From positions 335,328-399,327 of the forward strand of contig WTPW01000081.1 in the NCBI GenBank assembly GCA_009809945.1: a stretch of 64,000 nucleotides of DNA, in the 5' to 3' direction. The first letter of the stretch is position 1, and every line of letters begins with the position of its first letter. Positions 11,730 to 24,169 of this stretch are shown piece by piece. Made by a program: the position numbers and the translations under genes. The notes beneath the pieces are model-generated. The model was not told the DNA's origin and did no database searches. It saw only the letters and a program-made list of their open reading frames with translations. Source of the DNA: Gigaspora margarita. Taxonomy: Eukaryota > Glomeromycota > Glomeromycetes > Diversisporales > Gigasporaceae.

Positions 11730-13934
11730 TACTTCCTCCAAGATCATTCAGCACAAATTACTTAGCTTCCTATCAAATAACGTTTCCATAACTCAGTTTT
11801 GCACCGTCACCTTATCACTGCAATTTGATTAGTAAATTTGATTTTTATATAAAATTTTAAAAAATAGTAATATATCGGAAACACCTCCATTTTGCCGACC
11901 ATTATACTTAAAAGCCACACCACACGGGTGACACTTTACTATTAATATATATCTGCAATTAATAAAATGTTAACCTTAATCCTATGTGATGTCGGTTAAA
12001 TGGCTGTAGATAAAATGGGTATCGAAAAAAACAAGAACCATCCCCTAAATCGGGTAGCCTCATTACCATCATATCGGTTCGTACATTTACTAATTCTGCC
12101 TTCGTACTATCGATTTTATCGTTATCTTCACCAGATCTTTCATCCAATTTGATTTACATAACAATATTAATACCACACGTCTCACTAATACTCTCACCTG
12201 CATCCTTATCGACATTCTCCACATTGTTTATCGATCTTTTTCTCTTTCTATTCTATTAGATCATAATCCTCATATTTAACTAAAATTAATGGAATTGTAC
12301 CAAGAAGTTGTGCTTGTGCTGTATAACATTTGTTTGTAATTCCTGTCTACATAATGCATAATAATTTAATGATTATTATAATAATGTCAGATTTTTGGGA
12401 GGGAAAGATTGGGTCGCAAATATTGACTTTCTTGGAGTGAGCGTTAGAAGCTACTTTTCTCACTTGTGATTCGATTCTTGTATCAATCTTGTAGCAATTA
12501 TGTACTGTATGTGGAAGGTGATTTAAATCACGCTCATGAATTTCCGTACGTGTCTAGACATTGATTTATATGCCATCCCAAAGTTGCTTCATCAAGCTCA
12601 TGACCAGCCACTGACCCTGGCCCTATAGGTGGGATGCTTGCATCCCTGCTTAGCTATCTTTCTGTTCATTAATTTTCATCGATCAAAAAATATGACTTAA
12701 GTCAATAATTAATATCGTCAATTATATTATTATTAATAAAGCAACTTTATTGAATTACGTATCTTATGTATAATGTAATATATATATATATATATATTCT
12801 TATAACTTCTTCAGATATTTACTTATTTAATAATCATGGAAAATATAAATCTTTACTTTTTGGTTCGTGAATCCCTTGAATAAATATTAAAACATAGATT
12901 AATAAGAAAATTCAACAAGCGCTATTCTAAAGATTGAAAATCAGGAATTTATTCATTCGAAAAATTACAGGAACTAAACAGAAAAATTAAACGAAACATT
13001 CAAACTTTATGAATCCATAAAATAAGCACATTCTAATATCAATAAAGTGGAATGGACAAATAATTCAAGTTTTATATAATTTTTACATTTATTATAATCG
13101 GTCAAATATGTAGAACGAATCAAAAAAGCGAACAATTGTTACCATCAATCACTACGGTGATTAATTCGCTGACAAGTTTTTTCATAGGCATTATATTTTA
13201 CCAATGGATATTTCACTGGTAGCTCATCTCACAAAGTAATTCTGTTTAACCTAGATCTAAAGTTAGTGTAATTTATAAAAAAAAAAATTTGTCGTGGGAT
13301 GAGCTGTTGGTAAAATAAGCTGTCTACAAAATGAGCTGTCAGTTAAATAAACACTATGAAATAAACTTGTGATTAATCGTCTGCAAGATAATTTCATCTT
13401 TAAATTGATTGTCTGTGAATTAAGTTGTCTATGAATTGATTGTCGATGAACTGATACGGATCCGTAAAGAAATTTTAAAATTTTTGAGGTCTTTTTTTGA
13501 ATTAGGTATAATCTTTCGGGTTAAAATTATTAATAAAAGTGTATCTATAAATTTTAGTAGATTTCAAATTCTGTATCAACCACGTTAATTAGAATAAAGA
13601 TGCGTTAATTTTCAAAAAACAGTATACGAAATCATCTATTGTATCACGTTCCTGATTTAAGCGTGATGGTCGATCAAATGAAATTAAAGGGTTTATTAAT
13701 ATAATTGGTTGCATGATTACACGTGAAAATTTGCCATTATAAAATACAGTAATCGATCTGAGTTTTTATTTTACTAGATCGAAGATATCTCGCGACTCAA
13801 CGGTCAGAATTCCTTAATTCGATCGTTTAATCAAGACGAATTTGATGGTATAAAAATCATCAAGTTCAGCCCACTGAACCGTGAGAAATTGACGATTATA
13901 TAATCCCGTATTTTCATACATTCGTCTTAATAAA
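11730..13934. other. Intergenic, no gene seen
   Basis: AT-rich sequence. It has a (TA)n microsatellite at about 12778-12799. The stretch 13300-13460 has a degenerate short phrase of the type 'aattgattgtctgtgaatta'; its complement style recurs at 57040-57300. No credible coding frame. Confidence 0.55.
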
Positions 13935-14243
13935 GGGTTTGGGTCAGAATCCCGACAAACAGAATCCCAACAGGTCATAATCCCGACAAAAAAATCCCGA
14001 CAATCAAAAATCCCGACAAATCCCGACAATTAAAAAAGTGTTCGTTGAGCAATTTTACTATATAATCGCCTAAACCCAAACCCTAACCTAGGCGCACACC
14101 ATAACCCTAACCTATGCACTCGCCTAACCCTACCCTAACTTAAATAAACTTTATAATTTTTTGTTGTCGGGATTTGTCGGGATTTTTTTGTCGGGATTAT
14201 GACCTGTCGGGATTCTGTTTGTCGGGATTTTGACCAGCACCCC
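13935..14243. mobile_element. hAT-like MITE made of TCGGGATT words
   Basis: 309 bp with a perfect 8-bp duplication TTAATAAA (13927-13934, 14244-14251). The left arm carries repeated AATCCCGACA, the right arm the mirrored TGTCGGGATT, five or more times each. The centre holds 'gagcaattttactatataat' followed by CCTAACCCTA-like repeats, the shared core motif described in the findings. Non-coding. Confidence 0.85.
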
Positions 14244-14251
14244 TTAATAAA

Positions 14252-15916
14252 TACACTAATATTATTTCTACTCAATTTATTTTATAAACATACTCTTCTA
14301 TAAGTTACTTATTACTTGGTTTTTCTTTAGTCTCCGCACAAAAAATGTTTAGATTCGTCTTTACTTTCCTTGAATTATAAGATCTTAGTTATAAGTTGTT
14401 TGTTTTGGTTTTAACGCCAAAATACCTTACTAATGTCAATAGCTTAAGATTTTGCTTTCAATTCATATATATTTCTTGTATTTGTCACCTAATAAAAAGT
14501 GATAAAGGAAGAGTCGCATTTTCAAGAATTTAACCATAGTGAAAGTCTGATTTCTTAAATTATTAAATCAGAATATGTATAATTACAAAATTATTTGAAA
14601 ACTGAGTTTCAGGATTTAATTTGTAATAATATAAATCGACTTTTACACATCTAATTTCAATTAATTTATATATATTAAGAAAGCTAGTCATTATTACATA
14701 TTAACCCAGCAAACACATTCTTTTAACCGGTTCTGTCGTCAAAATTTTGCATCCAATTAGTTTAAGATTCTGCATTCCAATCAGTTTTAAGATTTTGGGT
14801 TCGATTTATTCTCCATAAACCATACACACCGTTACACTAATTATTAGAGCAACGATTGGTTGTCATAAGAACGAAGTCGCAAAGGTTGTGATATGAATTT
14901 CAAATTAGATCTTTAATTCTAAGAACTAATAATTTAATATGTAATCGGCAGGATAATTCTTTGAATTTGCTGAACGTTTGATTTATTGCAATTAGTAATA
15001 AGTCATTTTATGAGGAAAGATGGCATAAGAAACTTCTTAGCAGTTTTCCTAATGAAAAGAAGTGTGATACTGCGATTGAAGGACAAGGAAAATATTGTAC
15101 ATAATTATGAACATGTTAATTTGTTTAATTTTGTCAAAATTTTATTAATCAGTGTTTACAACTTTTAACGGGTTTCATCAATTCTATCTAGAGATGTACA
15201 ACGCATAGATGCTAACCACCTTATCATAAGTAAATGAGGTTCGTATTACTTCTTTAATAATTCTTTTTCTGACATCCTTGATAATATTGTTTATGGACAC
15301 CTACGTTCTCTGATATTTATTAATTTAAATTTTTAAATGAGATATTCAAGTACATGAATACTTACTATTTTGTTCGCGTTTATCTAGGTGAATATAAAGA
15401 AAATTTTTTAATCTAATTGTTTAAAATATTATTCAGTTTCATGACTGCTTACTATTAATATCATTTTTATTCTCATTAATTTATCAATCCAAGTCTTAAA
15501 GTATTTAATAAATTCATGGCTATTTATTATCTAATTTCATTTATTTAATTTCATTTTGTTCGCTTTAATTCAATAGTGATTATAAAGAAAATTGATCACT
15601 TTAAGTGGTTCACTACTTTTTCTATTCAAATTTCATTTCGTTTGCACTAACTTAAGAAAGTATGATGAAAATTTATTGATATAAGCATTTAAAATAAGTT
15701 TATAATTAATATAATTTTATTCAAAGAATTAAATGAAATAAACAAAATAAATAAAAAAATTAAAAAGCAGATATCTTAGAATAGTTTGAAACTAACTTTT
15801 GATATATTTGTAAGTTATTAACATTAATTTTTTGAAGAAAATCAACCATCACTGGCAATAAATAAATACAATTAAAATAATTGAAATAATAAAAAAATTA
15901 AATATTTACAGATATA
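14252..15916. other. Intergenic, no gene seen
   Basis: AT-rich 3' flank of the second VC0807 gene. One ~60-codon open frame near 15000 has no supporting feature. No repeats recognised. Confidence 0.55.
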
Positions 15917-16621
15917 CTAAGTTTTGACTGTGACATAAAATGATTCCAATTTATCATGATTTGGATTATCTTCTTTAAAACCTTTTGTTTTTACCCACAA
16001 AGAAAAAATGCTATTAAATAAACTTAAAAAAGGAAACGTATAATAAACAACTCTATCATAACTAATATTGTCATTATAATCACTCCCTTTTGTGCAAACA
16101 ATGATAATAATGATTAACAATTCAAGAAGAAATACAAAACCCCAAACAGCCGTTCCGATGATAAGTGCTTGTCGAAACAATGCATAATTTCTCCAATATC
16201 TTTCACAACGTTCAGAAAATGTTTCATATTTTGTTAAACCTTTATAATTTCCTATACCTAAATTTTTACTGCAATAATATGCAAAAGGTCTCATCTCGAA
16301 TGATCCAATCTTAATCGGAATTAAGGTAATAACAAGTATTAAATCGATTACGCCAAATATAAATGACATTCCTAATGAATAAAATTTTGAAACATTTTTA
16401 AATGAAACCAATATAATTGCAGAAACAATTCCGATTATACTAAGCATTCCTATAACATCAAATTGTTTACGAAAGATAAAATTAATGAATATTGAAATAA
16501 TCGGTGGGATAAATGATATCAATAATGCCCAGATAGCCCATATTTGATATGAAAGAGTAAAATAAAGGATGAGTGGTAAAGCGACATCAAAAATAAAAAT
16601 AAATAGAACTCGTAAAGTCAT
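15917..16621 (-). CDS. VC0807-family membrane protein, diverged paralogue, possibly N-terminally shortened
   Basis: A 234-residue membrane protein clearly homologous to the gene at 7693 and in opposite orientation. Shared landmarks are 'LPLILYF', 'FRKQFDVIGML', 'IPIKIGSFEMRP', 'YCSKNLGIGNYKGLT' and 'ERYWRNYALFRQ'. The same six hydrophobic segments are present. The family loop is eroded: the DPKLFLLRES block of the paralogue reads 'VSKFYSLGMSF' here. The C-terminal tail is unrelated. In the same frame an upstream ATG at 16702 opens 15 codons (MSHLNDNSSNRTDKE), is closed by TAA, and then reads through to the annotated ATG. The gene may therefore have lost its original start to a nonsense change, or simply use the ATG at 16621, where the hydrophobic helix begins almost at once. 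Function unknown; gene or young pseudogene. Confidence 0.7.
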   Translation of the reverse strand: MTLRVLFIFIFDVALPLILYFTLSYQIWAIWALLISFIPPIISIFINFIFRKQFDVIGMLSIIGIVSAIILVSFKNVSKFYSLGMSFIFGVIDLILVITLIPIKIGSFEMRPFAYYCSKNLGIGNYKGLTKYETFSERCERYWRNYALFRQALIIGTAVWGFVFLLELLIIIIIVCTKGSDYNDNISYDRVVYYTFPFLSLFNSIFSLWVKTKGFKEDNPNHDKLESFYVTVKT

Positions 16622-16702
16622 TAGTAATTTAGTCGAGATGTATTCATCGTGAAGTTATTCTTTATCAGTTCGATTTGAACTATTATCGTTGAGATGAGAC
16701 AT

Positions 16703-17840
16703 TCTAAAGGTTAAAAATTATTGGTGAATACAAGTTTTATTTTTAAACGAAGGCATTAATCTTAATGTTTAAAATGTAATTGCAAAATTTGAGAGTTTGA
16801 TTCATAAAGGCTACCCACTTTACCACAAAAATAATCTAATCTAGTAGAGTGACGAGCACTAGATTTAATTGAACTATATGTAAACTAGTGATGCAGGTAA
16901 ATTGTCCCAATGCTAGTTGCAATTAATTACGACATAGTATTTAGTTAATTACGGCTTTAGTCGTAACATCATTGGGTTGATTCGCTAATGTAAACTTTTT
17001 CTCTTAGCAATATATGAAAATTGCATAAAATTCCGTTATAATACTTACGTTAGAAGATGTACTTTATTAGTGCAGTTTTCAAAGAAATTTGGGATTAATT
17101 CTATACAACACTTTTAGTTATTGCTTTTATAAAATTTTTACATATTGTTAAAGCGCTAAGAAATAAACAATTGAAAGTTTATCGTTACTGTGCCAAAAAT
17201 TTTTCTTGTTATGGCAATAAATCGGACTTAAATTTCCTTTTTTCGCGCAAGTAAATAGTCCTGTGTGGATAGGTGCTTACTAATTTCCCCCAGTTTCGAA
17301 CAACAATTTGTAAAGTCACATCTATCTTAAGAATTTGACTAAGAAACCACCTTTGGTGTACTAATAAAAAAATTGATTGCAAAATTTTGGCATAATTCTC
17401 TCTTCTAACTCTAACCCAAATCCTAACGACATGCCAATTTTGAACGAAATGTGACATGTAAATTGGTGCGAATAATCCTAGCCAATAGAAACTTGGGGGA
17501 ATTAGTTAATCCGTGTGGCGCTTCATGTGTGCCATGAAATGTGAAAGTTTCGTCGTCGTGATTTATTTTGATATTCGCTAAACTTTTTTTAATAAGGATA
17601 ATTCTCATTTATTCATTTTTGGAAGGTGTTACTGATTATTGATTTAATAATGCAAACCCTAACAATAATGATTATTAATAAAAATTCATTGATTGGCCGA
17701 TCAAATTTTGTGTTTATATGATATGATTATTGTGATAAATAATGCATATCAATTTTTAAAATACTATTTATGCGTGCATGTGATATATAACAAATAGTTC
17801 ATGTGATGCTTATAAGATGCTACTAAAAAATTTTAAATTT
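16703..17840. other. Intergenic; one copy of the shared MITE core
   Basis: AT-rich upstream region of the minus-strand VC0807 gene. Around 17340-17425 it carries 'ccacctttggtgtactaata', then a drifted 'attgcaaaattttggcataa' and CTAACTCTAACCCAAATCCTAA, a copy of the shared core. Element borders are not evident. No gene. Confidence 0.5.
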
Positions 17841-18388
17841 TTAATTTGTGATCCGTATACCAAACAGGGGCTGCATATATTACCATATATAGTAAAATTG
17901 GGGAAAATCAATTATTGTTTATCAAATTTCTGGAATCTGGCACTGTCAGAGCAATAACGAATTTTTTTACTAAGCTAACCTTACTTCTCACTAATTGAAA
18001 GTTGTAGAGCACATTCTTGCGATTCTAATGGTGGTAAAATCATTAAAATTGGACCAGTATATCACGAGATATCGTTAAAAAACGTTTCGCGACCATATAG
18101 AGTTTCTATGTAAACAATAATATTGTGTACATAGAAACGCTATATGGTCGCGAAAAGTTTTTTAACGATATCTTGTGATATACTGGTCCAATTTTAATGA
18201 TTTTACCACCATTAGAATCGCAAGAATGTGCTCTACAACTTTTAATTAGTGGAGAAGTAAGGTTAGCTTAGTAAAAAATTCGTTATTGCTCTGAAAGTGC
18301 CAGATTCCAGAAATTTGATAAACAATAATTGATTTTCCCCATATATTGCTATAGATTTTTACTGTTTGGCATATGGATCACGAATTAA
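17841..18388. mobile_element. Near-perfect ~550-bp fold-back hairpin
   Basis: Two ~270-bp arms mirror each other around a centre at about 18122. The innermost stems are 'gtttctatgta' and 'tacatagaaac', the outermost 'ttaatttgtgatccgtat' and its complement. Arm identity is high, with scattered substitutions and one short extra segment in the left arm near 17885. It encodes nothing. A transcript would form a very long double-stranded RNA. Confidence 0.85.
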
Positions 18389-18689
18389 TACATATAAAAT
18401 TAAATTAATTGTTTAAAGAAGCCAAATTTGCTTATTTATATATATATAAAAGGTAGCCAAATTTTATATTTAATTATAAAAATACAATAACTTTAATTTG
18501 CTATAACTTTTTTTATAAATTGATTTAAAAAAAGTTTAAGAATATAGAAGTGTTTTCTTGTTTTAAATTAATATTTTAGAATAGTATTTTTTGTTTACAA
18601 TTTCTTTTGAAAAGGATTAGCAATTTGAATTTCATTAATTTTATTTGCTAGAACTAGATTGTCTGCACTGTAGTATTTTAAACCATCAA

Positions 18690-19184
18690 TTTAGTTGGCC
18701 CAGAAGGATTAGTTAGTCTGGTTTTGGATACTTTATAGCTCTCTTTTCTTGGTTTATACTTTTATAATATATATCCTTTCCCTCTAGTATAGCTCTAGCA
18801 GCCAAATTGGTGAACTCTTTCTTGCCATAGAGGCTTTTGTCTTCTAGCCTTCTAGTTTTTTCTATCTGATTCTGTTTTGTATTACTATAAAAGCCCAATT
18901 ATTCTCTACTTTGGTCTTACCCAGCTTATTTCTGCTTCTGTTATATCCCTAGAATTTTGTACTATATTGATCATATTATATATAATTACTTCTATAGCTT
19001 CCAAAAATTTGGTATAACCTAGACTATAGATCCTATAACCTGATTTTGTGTTATAGTAGTTAAGCAGTTATAGTAACACAAATATAATTTTCTAAAAATG
19101 TCTCTAGTGGAATTCAAACTCTGTACTTTAGTTACAAATTGCTTGAGATAATAACAATTCAACTATGCTATGTTGCTACACTTC
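18690..19184 (-). mobile_element. SINE-like element with tRNA-derived head (minus strand)
   Basis: Read on the minus strand from 19184, the sequence has an A-box-like TAGCATAGTTG (19170-19160) and, ~40 bases on, a B-box-like GTTTGAATTCC (19119-19109), the internal RNA polymerase III promoter layout of tRNA genes. The acceptor stem is not intact, so it is tRNA-derived rather than a tRNA. A body follows in the minus direction, including a 61-codon open frame of unknown origin at 18713-18898. A second copy of the head lies at 30945-31015 with a different body. Confidence 0.45.
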
Positions 19185-20011
19185 GAAAATTAAAATTTTA
19201 TTTAATTTATATAAAAATTTTTATTTATATACTTCAAAAAGTATAAACAGTTTGGTTATAAATATTTTATAAAATGACTTAGTAAAATTTTTATAAAAAA
19301 TTTTTATTAAATTAATTTTTAGTATAATAAAATCTAATTTAAATTTAAAAGATATATTATTATTTGATTTGTTATACTGTATAAGATATAAATTTGATTT
19401 ATATAAAATTTTTTAATAAAATATATATAAAACTATTATAAACTTTGAAGCAATAATATTCTTCAACCTATATATTAATTTAAAATTAAATTTTCAATCA
19501 TATAGAACAAAAGTAGAAATATAAGCCAACCTTACTTGCCAAATTACTGTTCTGTTATTTTTGCACAAATTGAAAATATAACTTCTCTAAAAACAAATAT
19601 TTTTTAATTTTATAATGATGAGTATATATAAAAACATGGTCTAAACAACTTTACTTAAGAAACAAAAGTAGATAATTTGTAAAAAAAATAGGTTGTCTAT
19701 GTGCTTAATTTAAATTTTTTGGCTATTAATTATAAACCTTTTTTTATTAAAGTAACCTTCTTTGGGTTTTTAAACAAATTTGTTAAGCATACAATTTTAC
19801 TTGCATTTGAGATCAAAAGCATTTATTCAAACCTTTTACTAAATGAAAAATATTTTTAAAGTTAGAAATTTTTTTAAATTAAGAAAATTTTTTTTTACTT
19901 TAACCCTATTTTTTACTTATAAAGTTTTAAAAAAACACATTTTGATCTCAAATGTAAGTAAAATTATATATTAAACAATTTGCTTAAGAGCCCAAATTAG
20001 ATTATTTTAAT

Positions 20012-20291
20012 TAGGGTTCCTCAAATTCAAATCAAATCAAATATTAGGTCAATTTGAATTTGATCAAATCAAATTGACCCTGATTTGAATTTGATTTGAT
20101 TCAAATATTTAGATTTGAATTTGATTTGAATTTGAATTTTTAATAGTAATTTTCAAATCAAATATTTGTCAAATCAAATCAAATTTGGCCAGATTTGAAT
20201 TTGATCAAATCAAATATAGTCAAATTTGAATTTGAATTTGATCAAATATTTGATTCAAATATTTGAAGATCAAATCAAATTGTGGAACCTA
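20012..20291. mobile_element. hAT-like MITE of TTTGATTTGAA words, copy 2
   Basis: 280 bp with ends TAGGGTTCCTCAA and TTGTGGAACCTA; perfect 8-bp duplication ATTTTAAT (20004-20011, 20292-20299). Same family as 2980-3295, colinear except for one fewer internal repeat unit. It sits inside the old fold-back element. Confidence 0.9.
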
Positions 20292-20405
20292 ATTTTAATA
20301 AAAAAATTTTATATTAGTAAACCAAAAATTTTAACTTAATATATAGAAAACCTATTTTTTTATAAAAAAAATCTATTCCATCTTCTAAGTAAAGTTGGTT
20401 AGAGC

Positions 20406-20597
20406 CATAGATGCTACTGAAATTAGTTTTTGAAAAATGCCTATTTCAGGTTTTGTAAAATAAATTAAAATTTTTATGAGAAAGATCAAATAAAATTTAT
20501 ATATTTATGTTTCTTATAATTTTATCTATTCAAAAAAAGGGAAAAAAATTTTTAATTTTGGGTCCTGAAGCCTAAAATAATTTCATCACCATGTATA
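20406..20597. mobile_element. hAT-like MITE, CATAGATG ends
   Basis: 192 bp; perfect 8-bp duplication GTTAGAGC (20398-20405, 20598-20605). Ends CATAGATGCTACTGAAAT and ATTTCATCACCATGTATA. Related to 9395-9501. Inserted in the old fold-back element. No coding. Confidence 0.8.
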
Positions 20598-21177
20598 GTT
20601 AGAGCATGTTTTTACATATACTTATTATTATAAAATTAGAAATGTTTGTTTTGACAAGGTTATATTTTTAATTTGTACAAAATGGCAAAACTGTAACTTG
20701 GCAGAAATGATTAGTTATTCTCTTTTTTTGTTTTATATAATTGCAAAATTTAATTTTAAATTAATATATAAAATAAAGAATATTATTGCTTTGAAGTTTT
20801 TATAGTAAGAGATAGTATAAACCAATATATCTATTACACCAAATTTTAAAACAAATACTCAATTCTAATTGTCTAATATAATATAATTAATTGTGATTGG
20901 TCAAAAATATTTTATGTGTTCTTTTTTTATAAATTAAATACCAAATTTTTAATTTCTTAGTAAACTTTAAATTGATATAACTTATTAAAAATAAAATAAA
21001 ATATTTTCTAGCCAAATTGTAGCTTAGACTTAAAACTACAAATTGGCTAAAAAATTTTTTAAAGTTATTTTTTGTTTTTAAGTTATATCATTTTTGTAAT
21101 ATATATATATATATTATTGTTTATGTTGTCCTGCACTATAGTAATTTTATATATATTTTATTAAAATTTTACATTTA

Positions 21178-21437
21178 TTATAAAATACATCTATGGTAAT
21201 TTTGTACCTTTCACATGTTTTATTATGTTTTTTTAGATTTTTCTAAAGGGTTAAATATAAGACTTTTTAACACAAATTTTATATATTATATTAGTATTTA
21301 GGGCTAGGGTTTGGGAAGGGTTTTTAGAGGCATAGAGCATTTTTATTTAGAACAATTTGCACTGATTAATTAGCCAGTTTTTGGATAATATATATATATA
21401 TTGCATATGTGTAAAACACCATAGTGCATTTTAGTAA
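21178..21437. mobile_element. MITE with ACACCTATGGT-type ends, copy 1
   Basis: The left 'attataaaatacatctatgg' is mirrored by 'accatagtgcattttagtaa'. Same family as 31130-31484. The inside holds a reverse-orientation CCCTAGCCCTAA-like stretch near 21300. Confidence 0.6.
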
Positions 21438-21584
21438 AAGTCAACTTTTATATACATGTAATTTCTATATAACAAATCAAATAACTAATATATATATAAA
21501 TTTTTATATTTTTTTAATCAATTTTAAAAATTTTCATATTTAGTAAGTATTAAAAGTGCTTTAATTTTTTTGCTACTACTATAA

Positions 21585-21885
21585 AGTTCTTGTACAACTG
21601 CAGCCAAAGAACCTAATTTTTATATAAGGTTTTTGCACTATTACTATAGCTACAGAACCTAATTTCTTACTAACAAAAAGCTTGTGCTGCTACTACTGCT
21701 ACAATGCCAAACTATTCGTTCTTGCACTTCTATTACAGTCATAGAGCTTAATTATTATTAACACAAGGTTTTTGTAATGCTATTGCTACTGTAAAGCCTA
21801 ATTCTTACAAATATAAGATCTTTGTACTGCTACTGCAGTCACAGAGCCTATTGCTCACTAATTATATAGTTTTTGTACAGTATAT
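21585..21885. repeat. ~46-50-bp minisatellite, array A
   Basis: About six degenerate units of the type 'ggttcttgtactgctactgc' + 'agtcacagagcctaattctt'. The unit and period match the arrays at 22590-23215 and 60043-60525. Non-coding. The AT-rich stretch 21890-22590 between the arrays shows no gene. Confidence 0.7.
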
Positions 21886-22589
21886 AACAGCAATAAATGT
21901 CCAACTTTTTAGGGGCACCAAATTTAGATATATAATACAAATTCTAATTGGCCAATTTTTATAAGGCACCAAAATTGATTTATACAATATGAGCTATGAT
22001 TGGTTAATTATTATAGTATGTAAAATTAGAGCAAAAAAAAAAAACATCTTGCTAAATTACTCCGAAGACATTATATTTTGCCAATATTTACTACTGCGCT
22101 ATCTTTTTGTTATGATATACATGATTGTAGTTATGATTCAAGTCACATAATGTGATCATTGTGTATTTAAAAAGAACAGTCTTATAGTCACATCCTGGTA
22201 ATAATAAGTATAACAACTGCTGAGCATGGTTTATAAGTATTAACTATAAATTTGATATTATTTTGTACACTATTAAGTAGAACTTTATAATATGTATCAT
22301 GATGAATTACTCAATTTTTAATAATGAGTATTAATAAATAAAATTGCTTACATGTACAAGCATTAATATGATTGGGTATTTTTTTTTGTACCAAATTTCT
22401 GTTTTACTATTAAAGTTACCAAATTTTGATCTCTTATAACTTTTAAAAAAACAAAATATTAAAATCTGTCTTATAGATTTGTAGTTTAGATTATAAATAA
22501 TAAATTTATAAAAGGGATTTTTAAAATAATTATTTGATAAAAAGTTATAAGACATTAAACAACTGCTAAAAAATTGGATTTTTTTGCTA

Positions 22590-23215
22590 TCTTATACTGT
22601 CTAAAACTGCAGCTATAGAATCTAATTACTTATTGAAACAAGATTCTTGAACTGCTTTTGTAGTTGTAAAACATAATTCTTTTTGATATAAGATTCTTGT
22701 ACTACTACTGCAGCTATAAAGTCTAATTACTTGTTAGACAAATGCTTTAACCTATTTTGAAGCATTATTAAAAAATATTAGGAGAACAATTTTACTATAA
22801 GATACCCTCTAATTTTAATTCCAGACTACCTTTAGCACAAAGTTCTTGCTGCTTTTGTAGCCCTACTACTACTTTTTTATTAGGCTCTTCGAGTTACAAT
22901 ATAAGGCTTCTGTACATAATGATGCCTAATTTTTACCTAAAGGGCTTGTACTATTACTATAGCAAGAAGCCTAATTTTTTACTAACATAGTGTTTTTGCA
23001 CTAAAACTGCAATTATAGAGCAATTGAAAAGTGTAGTACACTGCTATTGTAGCCTAAAATTTAGTTTCTTTATACCATAAGGTTCTTAATATAAGATTCT
23101 TGCATTCTATTGTAATCATGAGATCTGATTTCTTACTAATACAAGATCAAGTCTAATTCTTACAGACATAAGGTTCTTGTACCAGTATATTGGCTATAAA
23201 ACTCTGCTACTATGG
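22590..23215. repeat. ~46-50-bp minisatellite, array B (decayed)
   Basis: Same unit as array A. Anchor 'agattcttg' at 22641 and 22691 gives a 50-bp step; further units near 22840-23200 are more drifted and include small deletions. Unit words: TTCTTGTAC, TGCAGCTATA, CCTAATT. Confidence 0.65.
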
Positions 23216-23684
23216 TGCATGTAGCCTAGAACCAGAGTCTCATGACCTAAATCTATATATAACTTAAAATTGGTTATAATTAATGAATATATATATACAT
23301 ATAAAAAAAATCTTTTTGTAAATTAACACTATAAAACTAGTACTATAATATTACAGAAAGATTTTTAACTTAAACATATTATTTCAATTTTATTTACTTT
23401 TAAATATAGAGCAATTTGATATCTGTACCAAAATTTGGCCACTATATTTAATAAAATAATTTGTCAAATTTGCCCACTATATTTAATAGTAACTTGTCAA
23501 ACATGTATGCACATTATATAATTTGCACCTCTAGTTCTTTAATTTATAGTTATCTACACATAATTATTTGGATTAAAGCTAATATTTGGTACTCCTTGAT
23601 AGCCCTGATAGATTAATTTGGAACTTTTAGGAAAACCATGCTTGTCTTTTGTGTTCAATGATTTTCTGTTCAGAAATATTCGGG

Positions 23685-24095
23685 TACTATATATAATCAT
23701 TTTTGATCCATAAATAAGCTACCCCATGACTAACAATAGTTGCTACATAGTAAAGTCTAAATTCTACTATGTTAAGCGATTATAATCACTTAAGTAAACT
23801 TATTTAGGAGATACAAATATGCTTATTCTAAAAATTTTTATATAATTTGGAGAACTTTTTATTAGTTAATGTTTAATTTTTGCGTTTGACAAAAAAATTA
23901 AAATTTGTTAAAAAAAATTATTCGACGAATGTAAAAATTAAAAGTTAAATAATAAAAACTTATCCAATTTGTATGAAAATTTTAGAGAATATGTATTTTA
24001 TCTTCTGAACATATTTACTTAAGCACTAATAATCAATTTATATAGTAAAATTTAGATATTGCTATGTAGCAACTACTTGCAAATTTTCTTATAGT
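23685..24095. mobile_element. Fold-back element FB2, copy 1
   Basis: The palindromic core 'agttgctacatagtaaagtc' at the left is mirrored by 'atagtaaaatttagatattg' + 'ctatgtagcaact' at the right, enclosing 'cttaagtaaacttatttagg' and its mirror. The left end carries the TACTAT...AATAAGCTACC terminus of the family; the right terminus is lost. Other copies: 46566-46925, 60713-61215 and 61227-61455. Confidence 0.7.
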
Positions 24096-24169
24096 TTGAA
24101 TATCAGATATTTTCAGAAATGTATGTTCATATTTTATATTTAACAAAGTTCTATTTGGAAGTATTTGGA

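Larger units (their letters stand above)
19425..20812. mobile_element. Old fold-back element, relative of the 47308-48349 element, with two insertions
   Basis: The arms mirror each other and match the younger copy at 47308-48349 in order. Shared phrases are 'aaactttgaagcaataatat' and its mirror, 'aagtagataatttgtaa', 'ctttgggtttttaaacaaat', and a central 'accttttactaaatgaaaaa' facing 'ctttaaccctattttttact'. Its ends have drifted beyond recognition. The right arm is interrupted by hAT-like MITEs at 20012-20291 and 20406-20597. Confidence 0.7.

Noticed and set aside
14071-14110. Telomere-like CCCTAA repeats (also near 1560, 31240, 34960 and 50340)
   Set aside because: Short, degenerate, internal to MITEs, and part of the shared core motif; not a telomere or interstitial telomere array.
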